Position numbers and translations under genes: made by a program. From Watersipora subatra (Eukaryota; Bryozoa; Gymnolaemata; Cheilostomatida; Watersiporidae), in contig NC_088714.1 of NCBI RefSeq assembly GCF_963576615.1, positions 66,171,667 to 66,235,666 on the forward strand: a stretch of 64,000 nt of DNA, read 5' to 3'. The notes under the pieces are model-generated. The model made no database searches. It was not told the origin of the DNA and worked only from the letters and a program-made list of their open reading frames with translations. Shown here in pieces: positions 46,501 to 59,900 of the stretch (positions are counted from its first letter, which is position 1; each line of letters starts with the position of its first letter).

Positions 46501-47559
46501 AACAATTGAGCATAGCATGCTTCTTCTAAAATCACACATCACAGTATATCATTGACAACAAGTCTTTTCTCATATGGTGCTTTCCAAAAAAAACCTCAGA
46601 GCTGTTTTGAATTGTCACTATTTAATTCATTTTTATATCATAAGTTGTCAAAGTTGAAACACTTAATCGCAGAAAAACTTCAAAAAATAAGCAAATTTAT
46701 GAGATTATGTCGAAACTTCTATTTAGGTAGAAACCTTAATTAGATATCTAAATTTATAATGATATATAAAATAAAAATATTCCTAATTACGGTAAAAATA
46801 TTTTTTCCTCAATTTGGTATCGTGGAAATGGGTATGTGTTTATGGCTCTATGTTCTATGTGTATTTGCTAGCTTTTGGACCATAACATCAATTTATCCCA
46901 AAACAAATTTTGATCTCAGACCAAGCGGCACTAAAAATTAAACAGTTGCTACAATTCAAGGTTGAGCATGTGAGTCAATCAATGTTTCCTCAGTTTTGTG
47001 AATAGACCCAAATTATGTAATATCTCGTGATTCTGAAATCTATCTGTGACAGTGTCAAACTGCTTCAATAGCAAACCCAGGTGTGAATATTAACACAGGG
47101 AGATGTTCCTCAGATAGCAACAACAACCATCAGCGCCTGTCAAATTCTCTATAGCTCTATTTACCATGAAGATGTCAAAACAATGACAATACTTGATTAA
47201 TGATAACTTAGGCAAAGATAACAGCTTGCTTTGCCTGCTACAGTGTTATGTGCTACAAGTATTATGTGTTTGCAGCATCTCAAGGCGATGATTTGTTTGG
47301 TGAGAATACAGTGAACAGCTTGCTATGGGTCGAGGGATGTATTCACTCTCTCTTCACAGAGGTCGTTATGGCTTCATGCTTGCGATCTCTTTTGAGTGAA
47401 CTCACTGGCTCTGCGTATCTTGTCAAAATCTGCTCGCGCTTCAGTTGTTCATCGTTGGAGGCTTCTCTGGAGGCTTCTCTGATTGTCCTCAGCTCTTGAT
47501 CGTTGCCCTCCTCAGCTTAGCTTTTCTTGCACTGATGGGTCTCCGTCTTTTTCACTCTG
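46501..47559. other. Intergenic DNA; no gene confirmed
   Basis: A plus-strand frame at 47248-47499 is protein-like in composition for 83 codons but has no recognised domain. It runs into the pyrimidine tract to its right. Confidence 0.3.
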
Positions 47560-47935
47560 CACACTCTCTCTTTCTCTCTCTCACTCTGTACACTCTCTCT
47601 CCCTCTCTTTTCTGTCTCCCTCTTTAGCTCTGTACACACACGCACGCACACACACACACGCACACACTCTCTCTCTCTCTCCCTCTCTCTTTTCTCTCTT
47701 CCACTCTCTCCCTTTTTCTCCCTCTCTCTCCCTCTCTCTCTCTCGTTCTCTATCTCTCCCCCCTCTCTCTCTATCTCTCCCTCTCTCTCCTTCTCTCTCC
47801 TTCTCTATCTCTCCCCCCTCTCTCTCCCCCTATCTCTCTCCCTCTCTCTCCCTCTATCTCTCTCCCCTCTCTCCCCCCTCTCTCCCCCTCTCTCCCTCTC
47901 TCCCCATACCTCCCTCTCTCCCTCACTCCTGCTAC
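47560..47935. repeat. Large polypyrimidine (TC)n tract with (AC)n
   Basis: About 370 bp almost entirely C and T on the plus strand, with a short acacacacgcac segment at about 47635-47665. The 152-codon Ser/Pro/Leu frame across it is low-complexity. Confidence 0.95.
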
Positions 47936-48530
47936 TACTAAAATGGCCATAATTCAAAAACTAATAGCACTGAAATTATGAAAATAATTTTCTTTTTCTC
48001 CTCAGCCTATGGCACTACATAACTCGTGTTTATTAAAAAATTCCATTTGATAAGTAGCCTACAGTATTTTTTTGTTAAACACTATCTATGTTTATGAATA
48101 ATTGTACCCTACAAGTAGAATCTACGACTATCCCTAGTAAAGCAACGTTCTATATGACAAACAAAGCAACCAAACTAACTAAAGTATATTTGGTAAAAAT
48201 ATCATACAATAAATATTGTTCCTGCTCATAGCTGGTTGATGCTTCTATGTAGATTGGCTGTAGCATCAGGATTCTGTAAGCTGTAAACCTTGCTGGCTCA
48301 TTCAAGGTTGGTTATACTCATCATAAATGTTCACACTTTGTTCTTGTCACTTTGTATAGGTGTTTGTTCCACACAATATTCATTGATAACTGCTGGAGTA
48401 TGATGTTCCATTCCTATATGATGTTGTTAATATCTATCAGTTCACAACTGCTTAGTTTTTATTCTATTATCTTTTTAAAATGGTTTTATGATGGCCAGCC
48501 AACTCTCGTACTGTACTAACATTTTACATA

Positions 48531-48655
48531 TTGTTAACAGCAATGGTTGGACAACTCTCATGCAGTGCTGATGTTTCAGATGTTGTTAGCAGCAATGGTT
48601 GGACAACTCTCATGCCGTGTTGATGTTTCAGATGTTGTTAGCAGCAATGGTTAGA
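48531..48655. repeat. 52-bp tandem repeat (about 2.4 copies)
   Basis: The word caatggtt recurs at 48541, 48593 and 48645. The unit contains atgtttcagatgttgttagcag. Confidence 0.93.
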
Positions 48656-48781
48656 CAATTCATGTATTGTTCTTTCTATTGGTACAATTATTGTCTTAGA
48701 TATGCACTTTGGTTGCAGGTGTATCAGGTGTATTTTTGGATATGGTTTGTGTATTACCACAAATCTTTTTATTTTTTCCAG

Positions 48782-48882
48782 TGTGTCAGTCTTCAAAGTT
48801 TTCTGGTCTGATGCAACCAATGCCAGTATCACAAAAGCAAATGACTGTGGCAAACACTACATGCTGACCACATCAGCAGGTG
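48782..48882 (+). other. Candidate exon upstream of the eight-exon gene
   Basis: A strong TTTTTTCCAG-like acceptor precedes about 100 nt open in one frame (VSVFKVFWSDATNASITK) and a CAGCAG|GTGAAT donor at about 48881. It could be an upstream exon of the plus-strand gene at 50.9 kb, but phase and family cannot be tested here. Confidence 0.3.
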
Positions 48883-49549
48883 AATGCGTGTAATTGAATA
48901 ATCGAGAAAGTTTCTATGCCATTTTACAAAGCAAATGCAAAAGATGTGCTGCCATTGCTACTATAAAGATGTGAACATCTGAGACATCAGTAAAATATGG
49001 GAGTTGTCTCGCACCGCAAAATTCATGAATAAACTCAATTTTACAGATATTTGAGGATATTCTACAAACATAATAATTGTAGAGCTCTCTAAATAGTAAA
49101 ATTTGCCATTCAACTTTGTTACTGAGTAAAAATGCTAGGGTTTTCTAAAACATAAAATTACTAAGTAATACATACCAATAAAATTATTTTAAACTTACAG
49201 AACGGTATGTATCCCTATGTTACTTGTGCAATTTGATATCACTTTTTTAATCCTACCTTCCCACCTTTACTAGTTGATGATAAGATCGCCATATTGCTGC
49301 TTCTATTAATTTATGGAGAAGAAATAACTTGTGTAAAGTACTTTTCAATCACTTAGGAAAAATATGCTACAGGACCAGTGACCAAGGGATTTATTCAGCA
49401 TGTTTGGCGGAGACTTTAGAAATATATCAGAAATTATGCTGTATTTGTCATTGATTCATGCGTTCACACTCCCTAATGTTAGAGTATATATTGTGAAGAA
49501 CAAGTTTTTGTGAGAGTAAATTAGCTTAGCTTCCAATTCTAACAGGTAC
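48883..49549. other. AT-rich DNA; no gene recognised
   Basis: I see no exon or element that I can support. Confidence 0.3.
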
Positions 49550-49795
49550 AACAGGTTTCAATTCTGACAACTACGAGCATGTTCCAATTCCGACAGCTAC
49601 GAGCGTGTTCCAATTCCGACAACTACAAGTATGTTCCAATTCTGACATCCACGAACATGTTCCAATTCTGACAGCTACGAGCATGTTCTAATTTTGACAA
49701 CTACAAGTGTGTTTCAATTCTGACATCCACGAACATGTTCCAATTCTGACAGCTACGGGCATGTTCCAATTTTGACAGCTACAAGCATGTACATC
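49550..49795. repeat. 26-bp minisatellite (about 9 copies)
   Basis: Unit gttccaattctgacagctac followed by gagcat, with alternating variants (ccgacaactac, tgacatccacgaa). Confidence 0.93.
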
Positions 49796-50921
49796 ATGAT
49801 GAACGCGGGTTTCATGAGAAACTTGATTGTTGTCTTATGTTCCCAGGTCTGTATTGCATTTTTACAGCTTTATACAATACACTGAAACCAATGCATAGGC
49901 TATGCCAGACAAAATCCTAGTTAGGCCTATAGGCTTGCCTACCAAGCCTGCATGTATATGTTCTCTAGAGTGTATGGGCTTCTTGCTTATGTGTCTCTTC
50001 TCCAACATACAATGAACACGGGACTAGCCACTGGACAGAGCTTAAGGGTAGTATGTGCAGCATTAGGGAGCTGCCTGCGTTAACAATATATACAATTTTA
50101 ATTGTGTTATTGCCCTCTAGAAACAAAACATGCTACTCAATAGGGTTTGTATAAATCACAGAGAGTCAATTGCATATCGTGCTCAATTCACTCGGCATCT
50201 CCTAGCAACTATTCTACTTGCCAATAATACTATTCATGAAATGTAGCGAGGCGAGGTGTACTGCCAAGCCGATGGTCTACATTTCTTGCTGATAGGAGTT
50301 GGATCAACCTCTCAAGTAACCTTCTATGTTTGCCATTTGCTGAGCAGCTCGTGTCTTTCTACTCCTTTTCTTACTCACTTCTCCTACTTACTACACTTGG
50401 TAAGTAAGATTTTTCATACTGAAAACAAGTAAGGATTTGTTTACCCTTTGTCTATATAGAACAAGTAACAAAATAAGTCAAGTACCCGAACATGATGGTG
50501 TGGACATAGAGTTTCAGCATCTAATTTACACTTGGATATTGTTTTTGGTGGTTTCTCGGTAAATATTTGCAGATGAGTGTATGAGTATAGTTTTGTCAGA
50601 ACAATGGCAATACTCAAGTACTGTAATATTTAGATTTAACACCAGAGTGTGGCTGGCTGATGAGAGAGATTAACTTAACCAAGTCGAAGCATATAAGCAC
50701 TAAACTAGTCTGTTTAGGAACGTAATATAACTAAATATTTTATAAAGAGGCTATTTGTAGAACGGAGGTCTTGATTATGTTTGGTAAATGAGTAGCACAA
50801 CACTGTACTGAAGGTTATGATGGCACAGATGGTACCAAACTTACTAAAATGAGAACAAAACTCTCTCTGCTTTGTTTGCCCCCTTCATTTTCTTACGGTT
50901 TTGATACTAAATAATAAATAG
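49796..50921. other. Presumed upstream region or intron of the eight-exon gene
   Basis: No exon is supported. A (g)taggcctatag-type word and a GAGGCGAGG patch near 50250 are the only noticeable features. Confidence 0.3.
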
Positions 50922-50935
50922 GTTTAAAAAAGGCA

Positions 50936-53900
50936 ATGGAGGTGTACGCCCAGAGACAGAGAGAGGAGTTGTACGGTGAGCAGAGGAAAAGGGAAGGAGA
51001 GAAGATGAAGCAGAAACTTACAGCCAGTCATGTCCTGCGAGATGGAGAGTTTAATATCAACAAGAGGTCTGATCGACCAGGATTTCAGTGGAGCACTGTT
51101 ACTTTAGATGATTACAGGAGGGTGAGCTATTGACACTGACCACTATGTATAACAGTGCCAGTACAATGTACATGCCTGTACAATGTACATGCCTTTACGA
51201 TGTAAAAACCTTTACGATGTACATACTTCAAGTTTTACAAACCTTCACAAAGTACACACCTTTACAATGTACTTACCTTTAAAATGTACATACCTTTACA
51301 GTGTATATACCTTTACAGTGTATATACCTTTACGATGTACATATCTTCACAATGTACTTACATTTACAATGTACATACCTTTACAGTGTATATACCTTTA
51401 CAGTGTATATATCTTTTTTCTTGTTACAGGCATTGCCAGCAAAAGAACAAGGAAAACAATATGATGAGAGCTACAAACAGGTAAACATATTCACTTTACA
51501 ATCTTATGTTTGAAAAGAGTCAGGCCTCACGGCTCTATGCAAGAAATACTATGTTGGCAGAATATTAAAAAAAGTATCTAAAACAAGTTTTTAACTTTGA
51601 GTTCCCAGGGGAAAAGTTGACATAATATCAAGTCAGAGTACTAGTAATGTGACACGACTGACAAGGTACCTACAATCACCCATTGTCTGACATCTCGAGG
51701 TATCTGTGTGCACCCACAAGGCAGAGTAAACTCCAACATATATTCATGTACATGTACTCACGGAACAAGACAAAAGTCATTATGCGATAAACAACATCAA
51801 AGAGACATCAATTTTAGTTGGGAAGAATCTGAGCATCTAATAAAAATCTGCTCAGCATTTTACCTGTCAGCATTTTATCTGTCAGCATTTTATCCATCAG
51901 CATTTTATCTGTCAGCATTTTATCTGTCAGCATTTTATCTGTCAGCATTTTATCTGTCAACATTTTATCCATCAGCATTTTATATGTCAGCTTGTTATCT
52001 GTCTCCAAGTCTATTCAACGTGAAACTCTTTATCTGTCAAACTCTTTATGTGTGAAACTCTGTATCTGTAGAACTCTGCATCTGTAAAACCCTGTATTTG
52101 TAAAACTTTGTATCTGTAAAACTCTGTATCCGTGAAACTCTGTATATGTAAAACTCTTTATCTGTAGAACTCTGTATCTGTAAAACTCTGTATCCGTGAA
52201 ACTCTGTATCTGTAAAACTCTGTATCTGTAGAACTCTGTATCTGTAAAACTCTGTATTTGTAAAACTCTGTATATGTAGAACTCTGTATCTGTAAAACTC
52301 TGTATTTGTAAAGCTTTGTATCTGTAAAACTCTGTATCCGTGAAACTCTGTATTTGTAAAACTCTGTATTTGTAAAACTTTGAATCTGTAAAACTCTGTA
52401 TCTGTAAAACTCTGTATCCGTGAAACTCTGTATCTGTAAAACTATGTATTTGTAAAACTCTGTATATGTAGAACTCTGTATCTGTAAAACTCTGTATTTG
52501 TAAAACTCTGTATATGTAGAACTCTGTATCTGTAAAACTCTGTATTTGTAAAACTCTGTATATGTAGAACTCTGTATCCGTGAAACTCTGTATCTGTAAA
52601 ACTCTGTATCTGTAGAACTCTGTATCTGTAAAACTCTGTATTTGTAAAACTCTGTATATGTAGAACTCTGTATCTGTAAAACTCTGTATTTGTAAAGCTT
52701 TGTATCTGTAAAACTCTGTATCCGTGAAACTCTGTATTTGTAAAACTCTGTATTTGTAAAACTTTGAATCTGTAAAACTCTGTATCTGTAGAACTCTGTA
52801 TCCGTGAAACTCTGTATCTGTAAAACTCTGTATTTGTAAAACTCTGTATATGTAGAACTCTGTATCCGTGAAACTCTGTATCTGTAAAACTCTGTATCTG
52901 TAGAACTCTGTATCTGTAAAACTCTGTATTTGTAAAACTCTGTATATGTAGAACTCTGTATCTGTAAAACTCTGTATTTGTAAAGCTTTGTATCTGTAAA
53001 ACTCTGTATCCGTGAAACTCTGTATTTGTAAAACTCTGTATTTGTAAAACTTTGAATCTGTAAAACTCTGTATCTGTAGAACTCTGTATCCGTGAAACTC
53101 TGTATCTGTAAAACTCTGTATTTGTAAAACTCTGTATATGTAGAACTCTGTATCTGTAAAACTCTGTATTTGTAAAGCTTTGTATCTGTAAAACTCTGTA
53201 TCTGTGAAACCCTGTATTTGTAAAACTCTGTATCTGTAAAACTCTCTATCTGTGAAAACTTTGTATCTAGGAAACATTTTAATCCCAGCTAATAATTTAG
53301 TTTCAGCAATCTATTAGGGTCATACAAATGGTGGGTAGGATGTACTGATCTTAAGGGTTATGGATAAGGTGTACCGATCTTAGGGGTTATTGGTAAGGTG
53401 TACTGATCTTAGGGGTTATGGATAAGGTGTACTGATCTTAGGGGTTATGGATAAGGTGTACTGATCTTAGGGGTTATGGATAAGGTGTACTGATCTTAGG
53501 GGTTATTGGTAAGGTGTACTGATCCTAGGGGTTATGGATAAGGTGTGCTGATCTTAGGGGTTATTGGTAAGGTGTACTGATCCTAGGGGTTATGGATAAG
53601 GTGTACTGATCCTAGAGGTTATGGGTGGGTGTACTGATCCTAGAGGTTATGGGTAAGGTGTACTGATCCTAGGGGTTATGGGTAGGGTGTACTGATCATA
53701 GGGGTTATGGGTAGGGTGTACTGATCCTAGAGGTTATGGGTAGGGTGTACTGATTCTAGAGGTGATGGGTAGGGTGTACTAATCCTAGAGGCTATGAGTA
53801 GGGTGTACTGATCCTAAGGGTTATGGGTAGGGTGTACTGATCTTAAGGGTTATGGGTAGGGTATACTAATCCTAAAGGTTATGAGTAGGGTATACTGATC

Positions 53901-56900
53901 CTAAGGGTTATGGGTAGGGTATACTAATCCTAGAGGTTATGAGTAGGGTATACTGATCCTAAGGGTTATGGGTAGGGTATACTAATCCTAGAGGTTATGA
54001 GTAGGGTATACTGATCCTAAGGGTTATGGGTAGGGTATACAATCCTAGAGGTTATGGGTAGGGTGTACTAATCCTAGAGGTTATGAGTAGGGTGTACTGA
54101 TCCTAGAGGTTATGAGTAGGGTATACTGATCCTAAGGGTTATGGGTAGGGTATACTAATCCTAGAGGTTATGGGTAGGGTGTACTAATCCTAAGGGTTAT
54201 GGGTAGGGTGTACTGATCCTAGAGGTTATGGGTAGGGTGTACTACTCCTAGAGGTTATGAGTAGGGTGTACTGATCCTAAGGGTTATGGGTAGGGTGTAC
54301 TGATCCTAGAGGTTATGGGTAGGGTGTACTAATCCTAGAGGTTATGAGTAGGGTGTACTGATTCTAGAGGTTGTGGGTAGGGTGTACTGATCATTTGGGT
54401 TATGTTGAGGGTGCGCTGGTTTTAGGGACTGTGCGTGGGTAAGGAGTTTTGATCCTAAAGGTCACGAGTAGGACACGCTGATGCTAGGGACTATGGGCAG
54501 GGTGTGCATATCCTAATGCACAGGCGCATATTTTGCATCAAATAGACAACCTGATAGAGAAGGAAAAGCAGTGGAAGATACTGCACTGATGTTAGCAGAT
54601 CATCACAAACTTTGCAGTGTTCATGATTTTAAATTACTTTAGCGAATATTAGTAAAGCAAGCAAGCTTTTTATTGGTTGGAAAGTTGATATCCTCTCATA
54701 GCGGCTTGTCATTTGAGTCATAAGGGAATCACAACATCATGATAGTTACTAAGCCATTACATATACTCCGTCCTAATATAATTACGTAACTCAACTTACA
54801 ACAACCTTACACTTTTGTGTCTACAGGCAACAGGAAGTGACATACCTATTTTTCATGAAGGAATTCCTCTCGATACTTACACACAAACTTCGATGAAAGG
54901 AGCATACGTTGACAAAGGGACATCACAAAAGGTTAGAACTTCCTGTCAAGAAGGTTTTTTAGTAAATGCTGATTCATGTCAACAGTTTTAATCTTCTCTC
55001 AACAAGCTTTAGGTTTTTCAACTGAACAACTATAGGAGATCCGTAAGGTGGACTAGCACAGCTAAAGTGCCTAACATACCATTGTGCACACGAGTCTTCA
55101 CAAAGTTCATGCCTGTTTTCTAGAGAGAGTATATTGGGAACAATCCGGCGACAAACTGGCCAGATATGACCCCAAAATTAGTAAAAGGACACAGGCTTGG
55201 TCACTCCGAATATAGCGATATTTTCACACCTAAGGTAAGCATCGAAACTGACTGTTAAAGCTGTCGCTCAAACATGAAGAGGTTTTTAGAAATATGTACG
55301 TCGGTAGTTGGAGTAGTTGTATGTTCAACCTTTGTGATGCTATTAAACAGGAAGTAGACTTGAGCAAACCTAAATATGCAAAGGTGAGGACAGCTGAAGT
55401 GAAGCTTCCCATACCTTTGAATGAGACGAAGCATAAAATAAGTGTGAACCTTGGGTGTGAGCTTGCGCCTACCGGTGGCGTTGAAAGTGAAGTGAGGAGC
55501 AGATTCCTGCAGACCAAACCTAAGAGATATGACGGGACTGGAATTCGAAAGATGAAGGAGGAGATGGAATGGAACTCTAAAGTTTTTAAAGAAGGTGACT
55601 ACAATGAAAAGGGTAAGAGATGAATACTTGGAACACAAGCTATAGGACATCATGATCATGCACTATAGCTTGTGCTCCCATAGTATGTGCTACATAAGAC
55701 ATGATGATCATGCACTATAGCTTGTGCTCCCATAGTATGTGCTACATAGGACATCATGATCATGCACTATAGCTTGTGTTCCCATAGTATGTGATACATA
55801 AGACATGGAAAAAGGTAGACCTAATGTTCTCAGCAGCGGTGTATTGACCAGTGCAGGCTTAAGGATGAACACAATGTGATATTTATACTAATAAATCCAG
55901 TTTGTCATTGCCTGTGCGCGCGAGTGTGAGTTAGTCTGCTCAAAATCTGTGCGTTTCCACATTTTTGGAGGATTTCATCCAAACTTCATACACGTATGCT
56001 CCGTACCACTTGGCAGGTTGTTAAAGTATTTGATTTCTAAATTTCATCTGGTTCTTAAGAACTGGCCTCTCAAACACCCACATGCAAGCTATCTGACTGA
56101 AAATAGAAAACAGGGCATCGCAGGCAAATTGTGCTAGTACATAATCCCTTCATAGTACACTAAACAGAAGATGGGTGTAATAGTGCGAAGTGATAACAGG
56201 TGGAGGAACAGATACAGAACATTCTAGATTGTTTATCTGGTGTTGATGATCAGGTACCGACAGGCATCTAACCTAGATTTCTGATCATTTTAGATGGTAT
56301 AAAACAGACTATGTTCGATATCGACTTTGGAAAAAAGCCAAAGGGGAACACTGCTCCAGCTGTCAGGTATGCTTGAGGGAAGCGCTGCATGGCAATAACC
56401 GCATGTCTTGTTCATAATAGCAATGCGTCTACCCATCACTGCTGTAAAGACCACTAGCTAGCTAATAACCTTACATTCTTTTTATTGGCTGATCAGTGCC
56501 TTTACAATGAAACTACAAGAACAGTCTGATCGTGTCCTCTATTCGTACGTTAGCTGTACCTTTTAGGAAGATGTATAAAATATGTGCTAAACGTCCCACA
56601 TGCATATAACAGTCCATCATGCATGCTCAGCAGTTGAACTAGTTTTATCAGTTTCCTAGACACACTATTATTCCTCCAGTAGTATCCCTATTATTCCTCC
56701 AGTAGTATCCCTTAACAGTAACCCTATTCAAAGACTTGAGTGATAGCCAACTCATGTAGGCACATATGTACAGAATGACATTGTAAAAGTGATAGAGGCT
56801 GATATATTGTGTAACTTACAGCTCAGGAGACGCTGAGGCACAGTTGAACGCTACCATCCAAGAAAAACTGCACTTCATGCCGAAGCTGATAGAGAGCAGC

Positions 56901-59900
56901 ATGCTGAGAGACACGGCTAGACAAGATGGTGACGAGGGCAAGAAGTACCACACTAGAGCTCACTTTAAGGTACGCAACTGAACATGAGCTCATTATGGCC
57001 TGTTATCAATAAAACATTTGATTTGGAGCAATGCCATTCGCTAAGCAAAAAATCCTTTCATTGACACAGTAAAACATTAAAAAAAAATAGTAGCGCAGAA
57101 TAGGGATCTTTATTGTATACTAGATGTATGCCCGGCGTTGCATGGGTAATAAAAAAGTCTTTGCACAGAAAACTTATTTTTATTAAGCATATACAACTTT
57201 CACCATTCTAACTTTTAAACTTCACATTATGAGAAAACCGTTTTTGTGCAGTTCAAATTAATTAAGAGAAAAAATAAGCAATGAATACTTGAAGGAGTTT
57301 GCATAAAAAAGGTCACTGTTGCAGCAGAAGCTTGCTGTGTACAAAGTTTTGATGGACGATACTGGTACCTCTCGATACTGGTACAAACGTAAAAATGAGA
57401 TATCGGACATTCTTTGTCTGACTGAACGGAGAGAGAATGCGGAAGCAATTTTTACTCCGGATAATACAATTGTCCACGTGAAAAGCATTCAGCTTTTACA
57501 AACTACAGAAAATAGAAATAGGAGTGTAACAGTACATTTGAAATTAAAACGACACATTTGAAAATCACAACCTAAAAATAGGGGGTGGTGAAAAATTAGC
57601 TTTTAAAATAAGTTCAAAAAAATAACAGCTACAAAAAGGTAACATTAATTAATAATGAAAAGTGTGCATCTGGCGTTTGTAATCACGCAAAGGATATACA
57701 GTATATGGTAAGAACATTGAATAAGATAGGACCAGCCTTGGCCTTGTGGTTATGCATGCTTGTTTGTAGACTTGTGCTCTGAATGTCCTGAGTTCAAATC
57801 TGCTGCGTCGGTGTTTTTTCATTCCAAGAACTTTCTTGCCATAACCAGACAGACAAACACTGAGATTTATATATATATATAGACTAGCTGTAATAAAAAG
57901 TCTTTGGACAGAAAATGGATTTGTATTTAACATATAACAATGTTTACCATTGTAACTTTCAAACTACATACATGTATCATGAAATAAGTGTTTTGTGTAG
58001 TTGAAATAAATTAAGACAGAAAATAAAAACAACTTTAAAGGTTTTCAAACAACTGTAACTTTCAAACTTCATATCATAAGGAAAAGGTTTTTTGCATGAC
58101 AACTAAACTAAAAATAAATAAGACAACTGTAAAGGTTTTCAAACAACTGTAAATTTAAAATTTCATAATTTGAAACAAGTGTTTCGTTGAAATAAATTAG
58201 TAGGAAAAATGAAAATGTAGAGGTGTTTAAATGTGAAATCATTAGCAAGTAATGGCTAAATATAGTCTATTTCGCCACGATTACAATCAAAAATTATTTG
58301 GTATACAATTTTATGATCTCAGTTCGTTTCAGTGTTGGCATGCAAAAATTGGCATGTAGGCTAATATCATAGGCTATAGACGTACATAGAGTGATATTAA
58401 AACCCATAGCCATTAATAGTCATCAGTCTAATGTAATCACCTTCTGGTAAAAATCATCATCATTAAAAATAGTACCAAAATACTATGTTAACCTTAATAA
58501 CTATAGGCAGCTACATGTACAATGACTTTAGTGCATTTTGTGGTTATGATCTGTGGGTCCTAGATAATATAACATTACAATGTACTACATGGAGAGTTCT
58601 CACCTTCAAGACAGGCATGTAACATAAGCGTTGAATCTAACTTTACGTGGAGAGTTTTTACCTGCAAGACAGATGTGTAACATAAACGTTGAATCTAACT
58701 TTACGTGGAGAGTTTTTACCTTCAAGGTAGACATGTAGCATAAACGCTGAATCTAACTTAAATCAATTTAATTTACTAAACACATACTTGAAAGAAGTTT
58801 TAGTATGTGTTTTAGTAAACCTTAAACTTTTGACATTACTTTTATCATTGCGAAACGTGTTTATTTTAACGGGTACCGGATATACCATATAACGGAGATC
58901 TTGCTATGGCAAGTTCAGCGACATACAGTCAAACATGGATAACTCGCCCACGGATAGCTCGAACACATGGTTAATTCGAACGGTTTCTTTGGTCCGTTCC
59001 CACGTTATGATAAATTGCTATAGATAACTCGAACTCAACACTGTTAATTCGAACTGTTTTTTTGCCCAACGGCTACCGAAACGGTTGTTATCGCTTTAGA
59101 AAATCACTTTATTCAAAGCCATAGAGGTAAACTTCATCTTTTCGTAATTCATAAGCGTCGTTATTACCACCATCGGCAAAATATTTTTGTCAACGACTTT
59201 TCTAAAGGTTTGGTGAAATTTGATTTATACTGCTATACGATGAATAGCACAGGCTAGCCGGGTCACGCCCGCGCAAGGATTTTCGCCACGCACATACAAA
59301 ACAAAAATCGCATGTTGTTTTTGTTTTGTATGTGCGTGGCGAAAATCCTTGAGTGCGTGACCCGGCTAGCCCGTGATGAATAGTTTTCCGACGTTGATTC
59401 CGTGTTAAATCAACGTTGGAATGTTGAATATTTAAAACGTCTTAAAAATTGTTGTAAGTAAACGTATACGTTGTCTTAGCTACAAACAACTATTCATCGT
59501 TTGACCTAAGCACAGAATACGTGTGTACATTCGATAAGTATCTATTAAAAAAGCGTGAGTGATATAGAATGTACCGTAAAACCTCGTAAAACTTCTAATT
59601 GAACTGCCTCGGAGTGTTGCTCTTAACGAATCCCAGGTAAAGTAAGGTAATCTTTGCATAAACTTCAAGAAAAATTGGCAAAATTGATCAGGGTAAAACC
59701 CCCAAAAGAAAAAAATGTCTTTTCTTTTGAGCATTTCAACAACGATCAAGTTTTGCCAATGTCAATCTAAAAAACGTCCGGGCAATAACATCACCTCAAA
59801 CAACAATCAATCAAAACAAACAATCTCAAGTGATAGAAAACTCTCTATACTTTTTGATAAAAACGTTTTAAACTTTACATTAGAAGCATTTAATTTGAAA

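Noticed and set aside
47483..47941. 152-codon Ser/Pro/Leu ORF
   Set aside because: It lies across a polypyrimidine tract. The composition is dictated by (TC)n.
52030..53277. 415-codon minus-strand ORF
   Set aside because: It is a translation of the 16-bp array with a 16-residue periodicity. Low complexity, no start context.
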